Of a DNA stretch of 64,000 nucleotides, positions 7,228 to 15,714 are shown one piece after another (the first letter of the stretch is position 1; each line of letters opens with the position of its first letter). The notes under the pieces were generated by a model that saw only the letters and a program-made list of their open reading frames with translations, searched no databases and had not been told where the DNA came from. The DNA comes from Lapillicoccus jejuensis (GTDB lineage Bacteria > Actinomycetota > Actinomycetes > Actinomycetales > Dermatophilaceae). The stretch lies in assembly GCF_006715055.1 (NCBI RefSeq), contig NZ_VFMN01000001.1, forward strand, positions 2,604,001 to 2,668,000. Direction: 5' to 3'. The position numbers and the translations under genes are program-made.

Positions 7228-9696
7228 CTACTCCTGGGCCAGGGCCAGCGCCGGGTGGACCCGCGCCGCGCGCCGCGACGGGAGCCATGCGGCCGCCACC
7301 CCGGCGGCCAGCGCGACGAGCGCCACGAGCAGCAGCCGTCCCCACGGCACGACGAGCGGGACGTCGAGCTGGGCCCCGAGCAGCGCCTGCGCCCCGGCCC
7401 AGCCGTAGCCGATCCCGGCCGCCACCCCGACGACGACCGCGACCCCGGCGAGCAGCGCCGCCTCCAGGGCGAGCGAGCCGCGCAGCTGGCCGCGGGTCAG
7501 GCCGAGCGCCCGCAGCAGCGCCGACTCGCGCTGCCGCTCGAGGACCGACAGGGCCAGCGTGTTGCCCACCCCGACGAGGGCGATGGCCACGGCGACGAGC
7601 AGCAGCCCGGTGACGACGAGCAGGACGACCTGGACCACCTGCTGCAGCTCGGCCCGCTGCGGGGCGGCCCCGCCGACGTCCACGCCGTCGACGCCGGCGA
7701 GGGCGCGACCGAGCCGGTCGATCGTCGGGCCGGGGGTGTCGGCGTCGGTCAGCCGCAGCAGCAGCGTCCCGGTCCGCGGCTGGGCGCCGGCGCGCTCGAG
7801 GTCGCTCGCCGCCGCGAGGACCGGGGCCGGCGGCTCCTTGACGAGGTGCACGGTGACCGGCAGAGCGCCGAGCGTCGTCCGGGCCCCCTCGGTCAGCCCG
7901 AGCGCGGGAGCCAGTGAGGCGTCCACGACGACGAGACCCGGCCGCACGACGGCGTACGGCGTCGTGGCGGCGGACCGCAGCACCGTCCCGACCGTCGTCG
8001 GCACCCCGGTGACGACCTGCGGCTCGCCGCGGCCGAGCACGAGCGAGGCGGTCGACAACGTCACCGTCGCCGCCACCCCGTCGGTCCGCGCGACCTGGTC
8101 GACGACGGTCGGGGTGAGTGCCCCTGGCGCGGCGCTGACCTGGGCGTCGACGGGGAAGTGCGCGTCGAGCTCGTCGAGGACGCCGGCCTGCGCCGACGAC
8201 GCGGCCACCGACATCATCGTGATGAGGGTGACCCCGACGACCAGCGCGCTCGCGGCGGCCGCCGCCCGCGCCGGGTTGCGGACGGCGTTCTCGACCGCGA
8301 GGTCCCCGCTCACCCCGCCGACGCGACGTGGCACCGCGCCGAGCAGGCGCACCGCCGGGGGCACGAGGACGACCGCGCCGAGCAGCAGTCCCAGCGCGGA
8401 CAGCACCCCGCCGGGGAGGGCGACGAGGATCGAGGCGGTCCGGACGCCGTACGCCAGGGCGGCGACGCCGACGACGACGAGCAGCACGGCGACCGCGACA
8501 CGGACGCGACCCGCTCGGACGGGCGAGGTGCCGGTCGCGGTGTCGTCCGGGCGCAGCGCCGACAGCGGGGTCACCCGGGTGGCGCGGCGGGCCGGCAGCA
8601 GCGCGGCGAGGACGGTGACGAGGGTGCCCGCGAGCAGGGGCAGTCCCACGGCGATCGCCGGGACGGACAGCGACTGCAGCGGGAGCGGACCGGAGCCGCC
8701 GACGACGCGGGAGACGACCGCCGCCAGCGCGACCCCGAGACCGACACCGAGGAGGGAGCCCGCGACCCCGACGACGAGCGACTCGGCGACGACCGAGCGG
8801 AGCACCTGGCCCCGGGTCGCGCCGACGCAGCGCAGCAGGGCGACCTGGCGGCGCCGGGCCGCGACGAGGATGGCGAAGGTGTTGCCGATGACGAGGACGG
8901 AGACGAAGAGCGCGACCGCGGCGAAGGCGAGCAGGAACATCGTCAGCGCGTCGCTGCCCTGCAGGGCCTGCGTCGTCAGCCGGTCGGCCTCCTCCGCGCC
9001 GCTGCGGACCTCGGCCGCCGGCACGTCGGCGCCGTGGCCGACCCGCGCGACAGCGGCCGTCACCGCAACGAGGACGGCGCCGCCGTCCTGACCGGGCGCG
9101 GCGGTGACGAGGACCTGGGTGAGGTCGCTCGTGCCCGACCACGTGGCGAGCGCCGCCCCCGTGCCCCACAGCGTCCCCGGGGAGCCGTCGCCGGGGACGG
9201 CGACCCCGCTGACGGTGAGCCTGCGCGGGGCGCCGGTGCTGTCGGTGATCTCGAGCGGGCGGCCCGGGCGCAGGTCGGCGCGGGCGGCCACGGACGTCGA
9301 GACGACGACCTGCTCGGCCGTCGTCGGCGCGGCCCCGGAGACGAGTCGTACGGCGGGGGTGGGGCGCCAGGTCCGCGCGTCCGTCCACGCCATCGCGGCG
9401 CCGTGGACCTGCACGGCGGTCGAGGCCACCGGCACGACGGCGGCGACGCCGGGCAGGCGGCGGACGGCGTCGACGACCCCCGCCGGCACGGCGTTGCCGC
9501 CGAAGCCCTCGCCGGGGACGACGACGGCGGCGTAGCCCCCGACGTCGCCCGCGACGCGCTCGCGGACGCTGGAGGCGAGGGTGCCGGACAGGACGAGGGT
9601 GACGGTGGCGAAGGCGACGCCGAGGACGATGGCCAGGGTCGTGGCGACGTACCGGCGGCTGCTCGTGCGCAGGGTGCCGAGGAGGACCTGGAGCAT
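7228..9696 (-). CDS. ABC transporter permease, FtsX/MacB type, duplicated
   Basis: 822 residues from ATG 9696 (MLQVLLGTLRTSSRRYVATT); the open frame extends further upstream, but that part overlaps the ATPase gene in another frame. It has an N-terminal helix, a MacB-like extracellular domain, then a three-helix FtsX core (ADRLTTQALQGSDALTMFLL onwards), then a second helix/extracellular domain/FtsX core unit, i.e. two fused halves as in large actinobacterial lipoprotein or peptide exporters. The start codon overlaps the stop of the upstream ATPase gene (ATGA). Together they should form one exporter; the substrate (antimicrobial peptide, lipoprotein or glycolipid) is not evident. Confidence 0.92.
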   Translation of the reverse strand: MLQVLLGTLRTSSRRYVATTLAIVLGVAFATVTLVLSGTLASSVRERVAGDVGGYAAVVVPGEGFGGNAVPAGVVDAVRRLPGVAAVVPVASTAVQVHGAAMAWTDARTWRPTPAVRLVSGAAPTTAEQVVVSTSVAARADLRPGRPLEITDSTGAPRRLTVSGVAVPGDGSPGTLWGTGAALATWSGTSDLTQVLVTAAPGQDGGAVLVAVTAAVARVGHGADVPAAEVRSGAEEADRLTTQALQGSDALTMFLLAFAAVALFVSVLVIGNTFAILVAARRRQVALLRCVGATRGQVLRSVVAESLVVGVAGSLLGVGLGVALAAVVSRVVGGSGPLPLQSLSVPAIAVGLPLLAGTLVTVLAALLPARRATRVTPLSALRPDDTATGTSPVRAGRVRVAVAVLLVVVGVAALAYGVRTASILVALPGGVLSALGLLLGAVVLVPPAVRLLGAVPRRVGGVSGDLAVENAVRNPARAAAAASALVVGVTLITMMSVAASSAQAGVLDELDAHFPVDAQVSAAPGALTPTVVDQVARTDGVAATVTLSTASLVLGRGEPQVVTGVPTTVGTVLRSAATTPYAVVRPGLVVVDASLAPALGLTEGARTTLGALPVTVHLVKEPPAPVLAAASDLERAGAQPRTGTLLLRLTDADTPGPTIDRLGRALAGVDGVDVGGAAPQRAELQQVVQVVLLVVTGLLLVAVAIALVGVGNTLALSVLERQRESALLRALGLTRGQLRGSLALEAALLAGVAVVVGVAAGIGYGWAGAQALLGAQLDVPLVVPWGRLLLVALVALAAGVAAAWLPSRRAARVHPALALAQE

Positions 9697-10481
9697 CAGC
9701 GGCCCGCCTCGGCGAGACGGCCCATGGCCTCGAGCACGGACTCGGCGGTCGGCTCGGCGACCCGCCCGACGAGCCGGCCGTCGGCCATGAGCAGGACCTC
9801 GTCGGCGTACGACGCCGCGGACGGGTCGTGCGTGACCATGACGACGGTCTGGCCCAGCTCGCGCACGGAGCGGGCGAGGAAGCCGAGCAGCTCGGCCGAG
9901 CTGTGGCGGTCCAGCGCTCCGGTCGGCTCGTCGGCGACGAGCAGGTCGGGCCGGGTGACGAGGGCGCGGGCGGCGGCGACGCGCTGCTGCTGACCGCCGG
10001 ACAGCTCGCCCGGACGGTGGGCGAGCCGGTCGCCGAGAGCGAGGGCGTCGACGACGCCGGTCACCCACTCGCGGGTCTCCGCGTCGGGGCGGCGGTCGGC
10101 GAGCCGCAGCGGTAGCAGGATGTTCTGCTCGGCCGTGAGCATCGGCAGCAGGTTGTAGGACTGGAAGACGAAGCCGACCCGCCGCCGGCGCGCGAGCGTC
10201 AGGGCCTTGTCGGACAGTCGGGTCAGCTCGGTACCACCCAGCCAGACCTCCCCGGAGGTGGGGGAGTCCAGCCCGGCGACGCAGTGCAGCAGCGTCGACT
10301 TGCCCGAGCCGGAGGGGCCCATGACCGCCGTGAAGCGTCCGGCCGGCAGGTCGACGCCGACCCCGTCGAGCGCGCGGACCGCGGCCTCCCCCCGGCCGTA
10401 GACCTTGACCAGGTCGAGGGTGCGGGCGGCGGGCGGCTGCGCGGCCGGGGTCGTGTCCCGGGACAGGGTCGTCGTCGTCAT
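9696..10481 (-). CDS. ABC transporter ATP-binding protein, LolD/MacB type
   Basis: 261 residues. Walker A GPSGSGKS at ~55-62, Q-loop VFQSYNLLP near 110, signature LSGGQQQR near 167, Walker B LLVADEPTGALD near 190 and switch His in MVTHDPS near 220 are all intact. The first ~18 residues are a disordered extension. This ATPase powers the permease encoded immediately downstream (4-bp overlap). FtsX-type exporters of this kind are often paired with a two-component system; one lies 3 kb away (13.7-15.6 kb) but in a separate transcription unit. Confidence 0.95.
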   Translation of the reverse strand: MTTTTLSRDTTPAAQPPAARTLDLVKVYGRGEAAVRALDGVGVDLPAGRFTAVMGPSGSGKSTLLHCVAGLDSPTSGEVWLGGTELTRLSDKALTLARRRRVGFVFQSYNLLPMLTAEQNILLPLRLADRRPDAETREWVTGVVDALALGDRLAHRPGELSGGQQQRVAAARALVTRPDLLVADEPTGALDRHSSAELLGFLARSVRELGQTVVMVTHDPSAASYADEVLLMADGRLVGRVAEPTAESVLEAMGRLAEAGR

Positions 10482-10742
10482 GCCCTCGACGCTAGGGGCG
10501 TCCTGTGGGTCGGCACCTCAACCCCTGGGCGGATCCTGTGCGACCGGCCTGCGCCCGTGGTCGCAGCCCCGGTCGTGCCCGCGGCAGCGTTCTTCCCCGA
10601 GCGCCCCCACCTGCCTGTCATGACCTTCCCAGGAAGTCCGGGCGCTCGGGTAGGACTTCCCATACCCGCTCTTTACCGTGCGTCAGTAGGTTCCTGGGAC
10701 ATCAACCACGCCCGGACGGGCCTGTGTCAGAGAAGGATTCGC
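10482..10742. promoter_or_regulatory. Divergent intergenic region with inverted repeat
   Basis: This 261-bp region separates the ABC operon from the secreted peptidase-like gene. It contains the inverted repeat GGAAGTCC (10632-10639) / GGACTTCC (10653-10660) with a 13-nt spacer, a possible regulator site. No strong promoter boxes were identified. Confidence 0.4.
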
Positions 10743-11864
10743 ATGCGCATCGCACGTTCCCGTGTCGCCGCCGTCGCGCTCGCCCTCACGGCGACCGCCA
10801 CCGGTCTGGCGGCCACCGCCGCTCCCGCCACCGCGTCGACCGGCAACCCGTACTCCGCCCAGGCCAGCGGCCACGCCTACCGGCACGGCGCCGTCCTGAC
10901 CCGCCACCAGCACGAGCTCGCCACCGGGTGGCAGGCCCAGCACGCCTCGCCGAGCAGCCGGCGGGCGACCTCGGCCCAGACGCTCTCCTACGGCGGCGGC
11001 GTCGACGGCATCGGCGTCACCAGCGGCCACGAGAAGGTCTACCTCGTCTTCTGGGGCACCCAGTGGGGGACGCAGTCGACCAACGCGTCGGGCAACGTCA
11101 CCTTCACCAACGACACCGCGGGCGGGTCGGCCAAGCTCGAGTCGATGTTCAAGGGACTCGGCACCGGGGGCGAGGCCTGGTCGGGCGTCATGACCCAGTA
11201 CTGCGACGGGCCGCTCGTCACCGCCGGCGCGACCGCGTGCTCCTCGAGCGCCGCCCACGTCGGCTACCCGACCGGCGGCGCGTTCGCCGGGGTCTGGTAC
11301 GACAACAGCGCCGCCGAGCCGACCGCGGCCACCGGCGCGCAGCTCGGCAGCGAGGCCGTCAAGGCCGCGGCGCACTTCGGCAACACGACGGCCGCGTCGA
11401 ACCGCTACGCCCAGTACGTCGTCCTGTCGCCCAAGGGCCTCAACCCGGACAACTACAAGACCGGCGGCTTCTGCGCGTGGCACGACTGGAACGGCGACGT
11501 GGGCGTCTCCTCGGCGTACGGCGACATCGCCTTCACCAACATGCCCTACACCCTGGACCAGGGCGCGAGCTGCGGTCAGAACTTCGTCAACAGCGGCTCG
11601 GCCGGCACGCTCGACGGCTACACGATGGTCGAGGGCCACGAGTACGCGGAGACGATCACCGACCAGAACCCGGCCGGTGGCTGGACCAACACCGGCAGCG
11701 GCACCTACGCCGGCCAGGAGAACGCCGACGAGTGCGCGTGGATCGCTCCCGGCTCGACCGGCGGTGCGCGGAACGTGTCCACCTCGACGGGGTCCTTCGC
11801 CGAGCAGGCCACCTGGAGCAACGACACGAACAGCTGCTCCAGCAGCCACGCGACGGTGAGCTGA
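10743..11864 (+). CDS. Secreted protein with HEYAE motif, putative metallopeptidase-like
   Basis: 373 residues; ATG preceded by AAGGA at 7 nt spacing. A classical signal peptide (Arg/Ser n-region, hydrophobic core, cleavage near ATAAPATAS) sends it outside. The mature part is Gly/Ser/Thr/Asn-rich with paired cysteines. Near residue 300 comes EGHEYAETITDQNPAGGW. The HE-x-x-E core resembles zinc-binding HExxH/HExxE motifs and the HELAE motif of bacterial EXORDIUM/PHI-1-like proteins, so a zinc peptidase-like role is possible but unproven. A 19-bp-stem terminator follows directly. It is monocistronic. Confidence 0.8.
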   Translation: MRIARSRVAAVALALTATATGLAATAAPATASTGNPYSAQASGHAYRHGAVLTRHQHELATGWQAQHASPSSRRATSAQTLSYGGGVDGIGVTSGHEKVYLVFWGTQWGTQSTNASGNVTFTNDTAGGSAKLESMFKGLGTGGEAWSGVMTQYCDGPLVTAGATACSSSAAHVGYPTGGAFAGVWYDNSAAEPTAATGAQLGSEAVKAAAHFGNTTAASNRYAQYVVLSPKGLNPDNYKTGGFCAWHDWNGDVGVSSAYGDIAFTNMPYTLDQGASCGQNFVNSGSAGTLDGYTMVEGHEYAETITDQNPAGGWTNTGSGTYAGQENADECAWIAPGSTGGARNVSTSTGSFAEQATWSNDTNSCSSSHATVS

Positions 11865-11884
11865 CCGACCGCGAGGTCAGGACG

Positions 11885-11929
11885 GCAGAGCGCCTGCTCG
11901 GGAACCAGCTTCCCGAGCAGGCGCTCTGC
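11885..11929. terminator. Perfect 19-bp hairpin terminator between convergent genes
   Basis: Arms 11885-11903 and 11911-11929 are exact reverse complements with a 7-nt loop. There is no T-run, as is common in actinobacteria. It serves the secreted peptidase-like gene and, in reverse, the monooxygenase-like gene ending at 11954. Confidence 0.9.
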
Positions 11930-11953
11930 GTGTGCCCTGACGAGGATCGGTCG

Positions 11954-12274
11954 TCAGGCGATCCGCTGCACCCGGTTGACGCTCAGGCCGCTCTCGTCCA
12001 GCAGCTCCGGGATGCGGGCGGCGAAGTCGACCAGGTGGGGGGTCGCCAGGTGCGCGTCGAGGTGCTCGCCGGACTCCCAGTTCTCGTAGAAGAAGAACCT
12101 GTCGGGGTCCTCGACCGACTGGTGCAGGTCGTAGTTGACGTAGCCCGCCTCCTGGCCGGTCGGCTCGATGAGCGCCTCGAGCGCCGCCTTGAGCTCGTCG
12201 CGCTTGCCCGGGGCCGCCTTCATGAACGCGATGACGGTCAGCAGGTCGCGGCGGTCGTCGGTGGGAGTGGTCAC
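11954..12274 (-). CDS. Antibiotic biosynthesis monooxygenase-domain protein
   Basis: 106 residues; GTG start at 12274 with AGGAGGA 5 nt upstream. One ABM ferredoxin-like domain: LLTVIAFMKAAPGKRDELKAAL at the start, then GYVNYDLHQSVEDPDRFFFYENWES and HLDAHLATPHLVDF. This pattern is typical of YgiN-type quinol or haem-related monooxygenases that act as dimers in the cytoplasm. The family includes antibiotic-tailoring enzymes, but there is no biosynthetic cluster here; a role in quinone or oxidative metabolism is more likely. Divergent from the DUF3500 gene. Confidence 0.88.
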   Translation of the reverse strand: MTTPTDDRRDLLTVIAFMKAAPGKRDELKAALEALIEPTGQEAGYVNYDLHQSVEDPDRFFFYENWESGEHLDAHLATPHLVDFAARIPELLDESGLSVNRVQRIA

Positions 12275-12406
12275 GTGGTCCTCCTGGTCGGGCCGGGCCT
12301 CGCTGCCCGGCGTCGGCGCCAACCTAGCCCGGTCCGGCGCCGGGCCGCAGGGCTGCGGTGTCGCACCCTGAGACAGGTGACCGTGGTGGAGCCCGGCGCC
12401 CTCGGT

Positions 12407-12412
12407 TAGGTT
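12407..12412 (+). promoter_or_regulatory. -10 box TAGGTT for a leaderless DUF3500 transcript
   Basis: TAGGTT ends 6 nt before GTG 12419; no Shine-Dalgarno sequence is present, so transcription probably begins at the start codon. Confidence 0.5.
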
Positions 12413-12418
12413 CGCGAC

Positions 12419-13627
12419 GTGGCCGACGACGACACGACCTCCGCCCCCGATGTGGTCTCCGCCGCGACCGCGCGCCGTACGGTCGCCGACCGGATGGCGC
12501 AGGCGGCGTCCGCCTGGCTGGACTCGCTCGACGACGGGCAGCGGCGGGTCGCGGTCGGGGCCGTCCCGCAGGACCTCGCCGAGGGCGACGGCGGCACCGG
12601 CGACCCGACGGACGCCGAGCGGCGGCGCTGGTTCTACACCCCCACCGACCACGGCGGGCTGACCGTGCACGAGCAGCGCCCGGCCCAGCAGCGCGCCGCG
12701 ATGCGACTGGTCGCGACCGGTCTGTCGGCGGCCGGCTACGTCACCGTCGCCACCGTCATGGGGCTGGAGAACGTCCTCGACCACGCCGAGGGTTTCGTCG
12801 TCCGCTTCGACCGGGAGCGCGGCCGCGACCCGGGCCTGTACTACCTGCGCGTCTTCGGCGACCCCGCCGGTACGGCGCCCTGGGGCTGGCGCTTCGGTGG
12901 CCACCACGTCTCGCTCAACAACCTCGTCGTCGACGGCGAGCTCGTCGCGACGACCCCGTGCTTCCTCGGTGCCGACCCGGCGTCCTCGCCACTGCTCGCC
13001 GGCGGCCTCAACCGGCCGCTGGGGCGGCTCGAGGACCTCGCCCGCGACCTCGTCGTCGAGCTGCCCACCGCGCTGCGCGAGCGCGCCGTGCTGCTCGACC
13101 AGGCGCCGCCCGACCTCGTCACCGCCAACCGGCTGCGGGTCTCGCCCGGGGACCGCTACCTGCCGCTCGCCGCGGTGTGGCGCGACGAGCGCTTCCCCGA
13201 CGACGCCGAGCAGGCCAAGCTGCAGCGGCTGTCGGACGCCATCGACGACGCCGCCGCCTTCGGCGAGGCGCAGCACGCCGCCACCGAGCTCAAGGCCACC
13301 CCGCAGGGCGTCCCGGCGAGCGAGCTCGACGCCGGTCAGCGGGAGCGGCTGCGGCTGCTGCTGTCGGGCTACCTCGGGCGGGTCCCCGACGAGGTGAGCC
13401 CGCTGGCGGTGTACGACGACGACGCGGCGCTCGACGCCGTCCACCTGGCGTGGGCGGGGCCGCTCGAGCCCGGGGGACCGACGTACTACCGCCTGCAGGG
13501 TCCGTCGCTGCTGGTCGAGTGGGACAACACCCAGCGCGGCGCCAACCACGCGCACTCGGTCTGGCGCGACCCCGACAGCGACTTCGGTCTCGACGTCCTC
13601 GCCCGGCACCGCGCGGCCGCGCACTGA
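12419..13627 (+). CDS. DUF3500 family protein
   Basis: 402 residues from GTG 12419. It shows the DUF3500 layout: RMAQAASAWLDSLDDGQRR near the N-terminus, WFYTPTDHGGLT, then FGGHHVSLNNLVVDGELV mid-protein and SLLVEWDNTQRGANHAHSVWRD near the end. No signal peptide is seen. The conserved His-rich segments (GGHH, NHAHSVWRD) suggest metal or substrate binding, but no reaction is established for the family to my knowledge. It is probably leaderless (TAGGTT 6 nt before the start) and monocistronic, between the ABM gene and the response regulator. Confidence 0.9.
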   Translation: MADDDTTSAPDVVSAATARRTVADRMAQAASAWLDSLDDGQRRVAVGAVPQDLAEGDGGTGDPTDAERRRWFYTPTDHGGLTVHEQRPAQQRAAMRLVATGLSAAGYVTVATVMGLENVLDHAEGFVVRFDRERGRDPGLYYLRVFGDPAGTAPWGWRFGGHHVSLNNLVVDGELVATTPCFLGADPASSPLLAGGLNRPLGRLEDLARDLVVELPTALRERAVLLDQAPPDLVTANRLRVSPGDRYLPLAAVWRDERFPDDAEQAKLQRLSDAIDDAAAFGEAQHAATELKATPQGVPASELDAGQRERLRLLLSGYLGRVPDEVSPLAVYDDDAALDAVHLAWAGPLEPGGPTYYRLQGPSLLVEWDNTQRGANHAHSVWRDPDSDFGLDVLARHRAAAH

Positions 13628-13652
13628 CGGGTCCGCACCGGGGCCGTCGGCG

Positions 13653-14378
13653 TCACTCGTCGCCGACGCGGACCAGCCCGGTCTCGTAGGCCAGCACGAC
13701 CATCTGCACCCGGTCGCGCAGGTCGAGCTTGCGCAGGATCGCGCCGATGTGGGTCTTCACCGTCGCCTCCGCGAGGAAGAACGACGCCGCGATCTCGGCG
13801 TTGGTCAGCCCCCGCCCCACGGCGACGAGGACCTCGCGCTCGCGGTCGGTGAGCGGGCTGAGGCGCGCACCCGCGTCGCCGTACGGCGGCTCGTCGGCGG
13901 CGGTCCCTGGCTGCTCCCGGGCGACGAAGGTGTCGATGAGCCGGCGGGTCGTGCTCGGGGCGACGACCGAGTCGCCGCGGTGGACCGCGCGGATCGCCGC
14001 GAGCAGGTCGCGCGGGCCGGCGTCCTTGAGCAGGAACCCGGACGCGCCGGCCTGCAGCGCGGCGAAGGCGAACTCGTCGAGGTCGAAGGTCGTGAGGACG
14101 AGCACCCGCGGCGCACCCGGCTCGGCGAGGAGGGCCCGGGTCGCCTCGACGCCGTTGAGGCGCGGCATCTGGATGTCCATGAGGACGACGTCGGCCGCGA
14201 CCCGGCCGGGGCCGGTGAGCGCGTCGAGGGCGGCGCGGCCGTCGGCCGCCTGGCCGACGACCTGCATGTCGGGCGTGGCGTCGAGGACCATGGCGAAGCC
14301 GGCCCGGACCAGCTCCTGGTCGTCGACGAGGAAGAGCCGCACGGGCGGCTCGGGGACCTCGGGCGGGGTCGGCGTCAT
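13653..14378 (-). CDS. NarL/LuxR-type response regulator
   Basis: 241 residues. The receiver domain has VDDQ at its start, the phospho-acceptor Asp68 in VLMDIQMP, Thr in VLVLTTFD and Lys in GFLLKDAG. A LuxR-type helix-turn-helix covers ~175-235 (LTDREREVLVAVGRGLTNAEIA ... EATVKTHIGAILRKLDLRDR). Its start overlaps the stop of the sensor kinase gene by 4 nt, forming a two-gene operon. It should act as a dimeric transcription factor once phosphorylated by that kinase; targets are unknown. Confidence 0.95.
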   Translation of the reverse strand: MTPTPPEVPEPPVRLFLVDDQELVRAGFAMVLDATPDMQVVGQAADGRAALDALTGPGRVAADVVLMDIQMPRLNGVEATRALLAEPGAPRVLVLTTFDLDEFAFAALQAGASGFLLKDAGPRDLLAAIRAVHRGDSVVAPSTTRRLIDTFVAREQPGTAADEPPYGDAGARLSPLTDREREVLVAVGRGLTNAEIAASFFLAEATVKTHIGAILRKLDLRDRVQMVVLAYETGLVRVGDE

Positions 14379-15643
14379 CGGCTCACCAGGGGTCGGGGGT
14401 CGGGGGCGGTGCGGGGGGCCGCGAGCGGGAGGCTCGCCGTGACGGCGTACCCACCCCCGGGGCGCGGACCGGCGAGGAGCGTGCCGCCCGAGGCGGTCAC
14501 CCGCTCGCGCATCCCGACCAGGCCGTTGCCCTCTCCGTCGTCACCGGCGCCGGCCCCGAGGCCGTCGTCGCTCACCTGCACCCGCAGGGCGTCCGGCAGC
14601 CGCTCGAGCCGCACCAGCGCGCTGGCGCCCGGGCCGGCGTGCTTGAGCACGTTGGTGAGCGACTCCTGGACCACGCGGTAGGCCGCCAGCTCGACGTCGC
14701 GCCCGACCCCGGCCAGTTCCTCGCGGCGCGGGACTTGCGCGGTGACCGGGACGCCGGAGGACCGGGTGCGCTCGAGCAGCCCGTCGAGGTCGTCGAGCCC
14801 GGCGAGCGGCGCGAGGTCGACCGGGGCGTCGCGGTCGCGCAGCACGCCCACGAGCCGACGGGTCTCCGCGAGGGCGGCGCGGGCGGTGTCGCCGATCGTG
14901 CCGAGGGTGCGGACGGCGTCGTCGCGCACCCAACCGGCCGCGTGCTCGGCGGTGTAGGCGCCGGCGTCGGCCTGGACGACGACGACCGAGAGCGAGTGGG
15001 CGACGATGTCGTGCATCTCCCGCGCGATCCGGGCCCGCTCCTGCTGGGTGGCGATGACGTCGCGCTGCTCGCGGTCGCGCTGCAGGACCCGGTTGCTCTC
15101 GGCCAGCTGCTCCATGACCGACTCGCGGCCGCGGACGAGGTTGCCGACGACCCAGACCAGGGTGACGGACACCGCCATCGCGAAGGCGGTGAAGAGGATG
15201 CCGACGTAGCTGTACGTCGTCGCGGTGAACCGCAGCCCGCCGAGGGCGGACCCGAGCAGCCCCAGGTAGAGCGCCGTGAGCCGGGTGCGGAAGCGGGGGA
15301 CGTGCGCGGCGACGGTGTAGATGACGTAGAGCTGGGCGATGTTGGCCGGCAGCAGGGTCGGGAGCAGGGCGAGCTGCGCCAGCGAGAGCACGAACATCGT
15401 CCACATCACCGGCACCGGCCACCGTCGGCGGACGACGAGCAGGGCGGTCTCGAGGAGCGTGAACGCGGCCGCCGTGTCGGCGTGCTCCACGTTCGCCCCG
15501 ACCGCCGTGCTCATCAGCCCGAAGGTGACGAGGATGCCGACCGCGATGACCGCGTCGACCACGAGGGTGTGGGCGCGGGTCCACGCGTAGAGGCGGTCGG
15601 TCAGCACGCGGTCCAGCGTAGGCAGCCCGACCCTCGGGGGCAT
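14375..15643 (-). CDS. Sensor histidine kinase, HisKA_3 type
   Basis: 422 residues from ATG 15643; an in-frame GTG at 15607 is an alternative. The N-terminal ~150 residues form about five or six membrane helices without a large external domain, the DesK-like arrangement that senses from within the membrane. The dimerisation/phospho-acceptor box EMHDIVAHSLSVVV places the His near residue 210. The ATP-binding domain has VQESLTNVLKHA (N-box) and GNGLVGMRERV (G-box). It precedes and overlaps its response regulator. The signal is not deducible. Confidence 0.95.
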   Translation of the reverse strand: MPPRVGLPTLDRVLTDRLYAWTRAHTLVVDAVIAVGILVTFGLMSTAVGANVEHADTAAAFTLLETALLVVRRRWPVPVMWTMFVLSLAQLALLPTLLPANIAQLYVIYTVAAHVPRFRTRLTALYLGLLGSALGGLRFTATTYSYVGILFTAFAMAVSVTLVWVVGNLVRGRESVMEQLAESNRVLQRDREQRDVIATQQERARIAREMHDIVAHSLSVVVVQADAGAYTAEHAAGWVRDDAVRTLGTIGDTARAALAETRRLVGVLRDRDAPVDLAPLAGLDDLDGLLERTRSSGVPVTAQVPRREELAGVGRDVELAAYRVVQESLTNVLKHAGPGASALVRLERLPDALRVQVSDDGLGAGAGDDGEGNGLVGMRERVTASGGTLLAGPRPGGGYAVTASLPLAAPRTAPDPRPLVSR

Positions 15644-15714
15644 CCGCCTGCGGTCGGAGCGTCGGGCGGAGGGCGCGGTCGGGCGTCGGTGGGGCGCCGT
15701 ACCCTGGGGGGACG

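Noticed and set aside
10482-10742. tRNA or riboswitch in the divergent gap before the secreted peptidase-like gene
   Set aside because: No cloverleaf, CCA end or known riboswitch core found.
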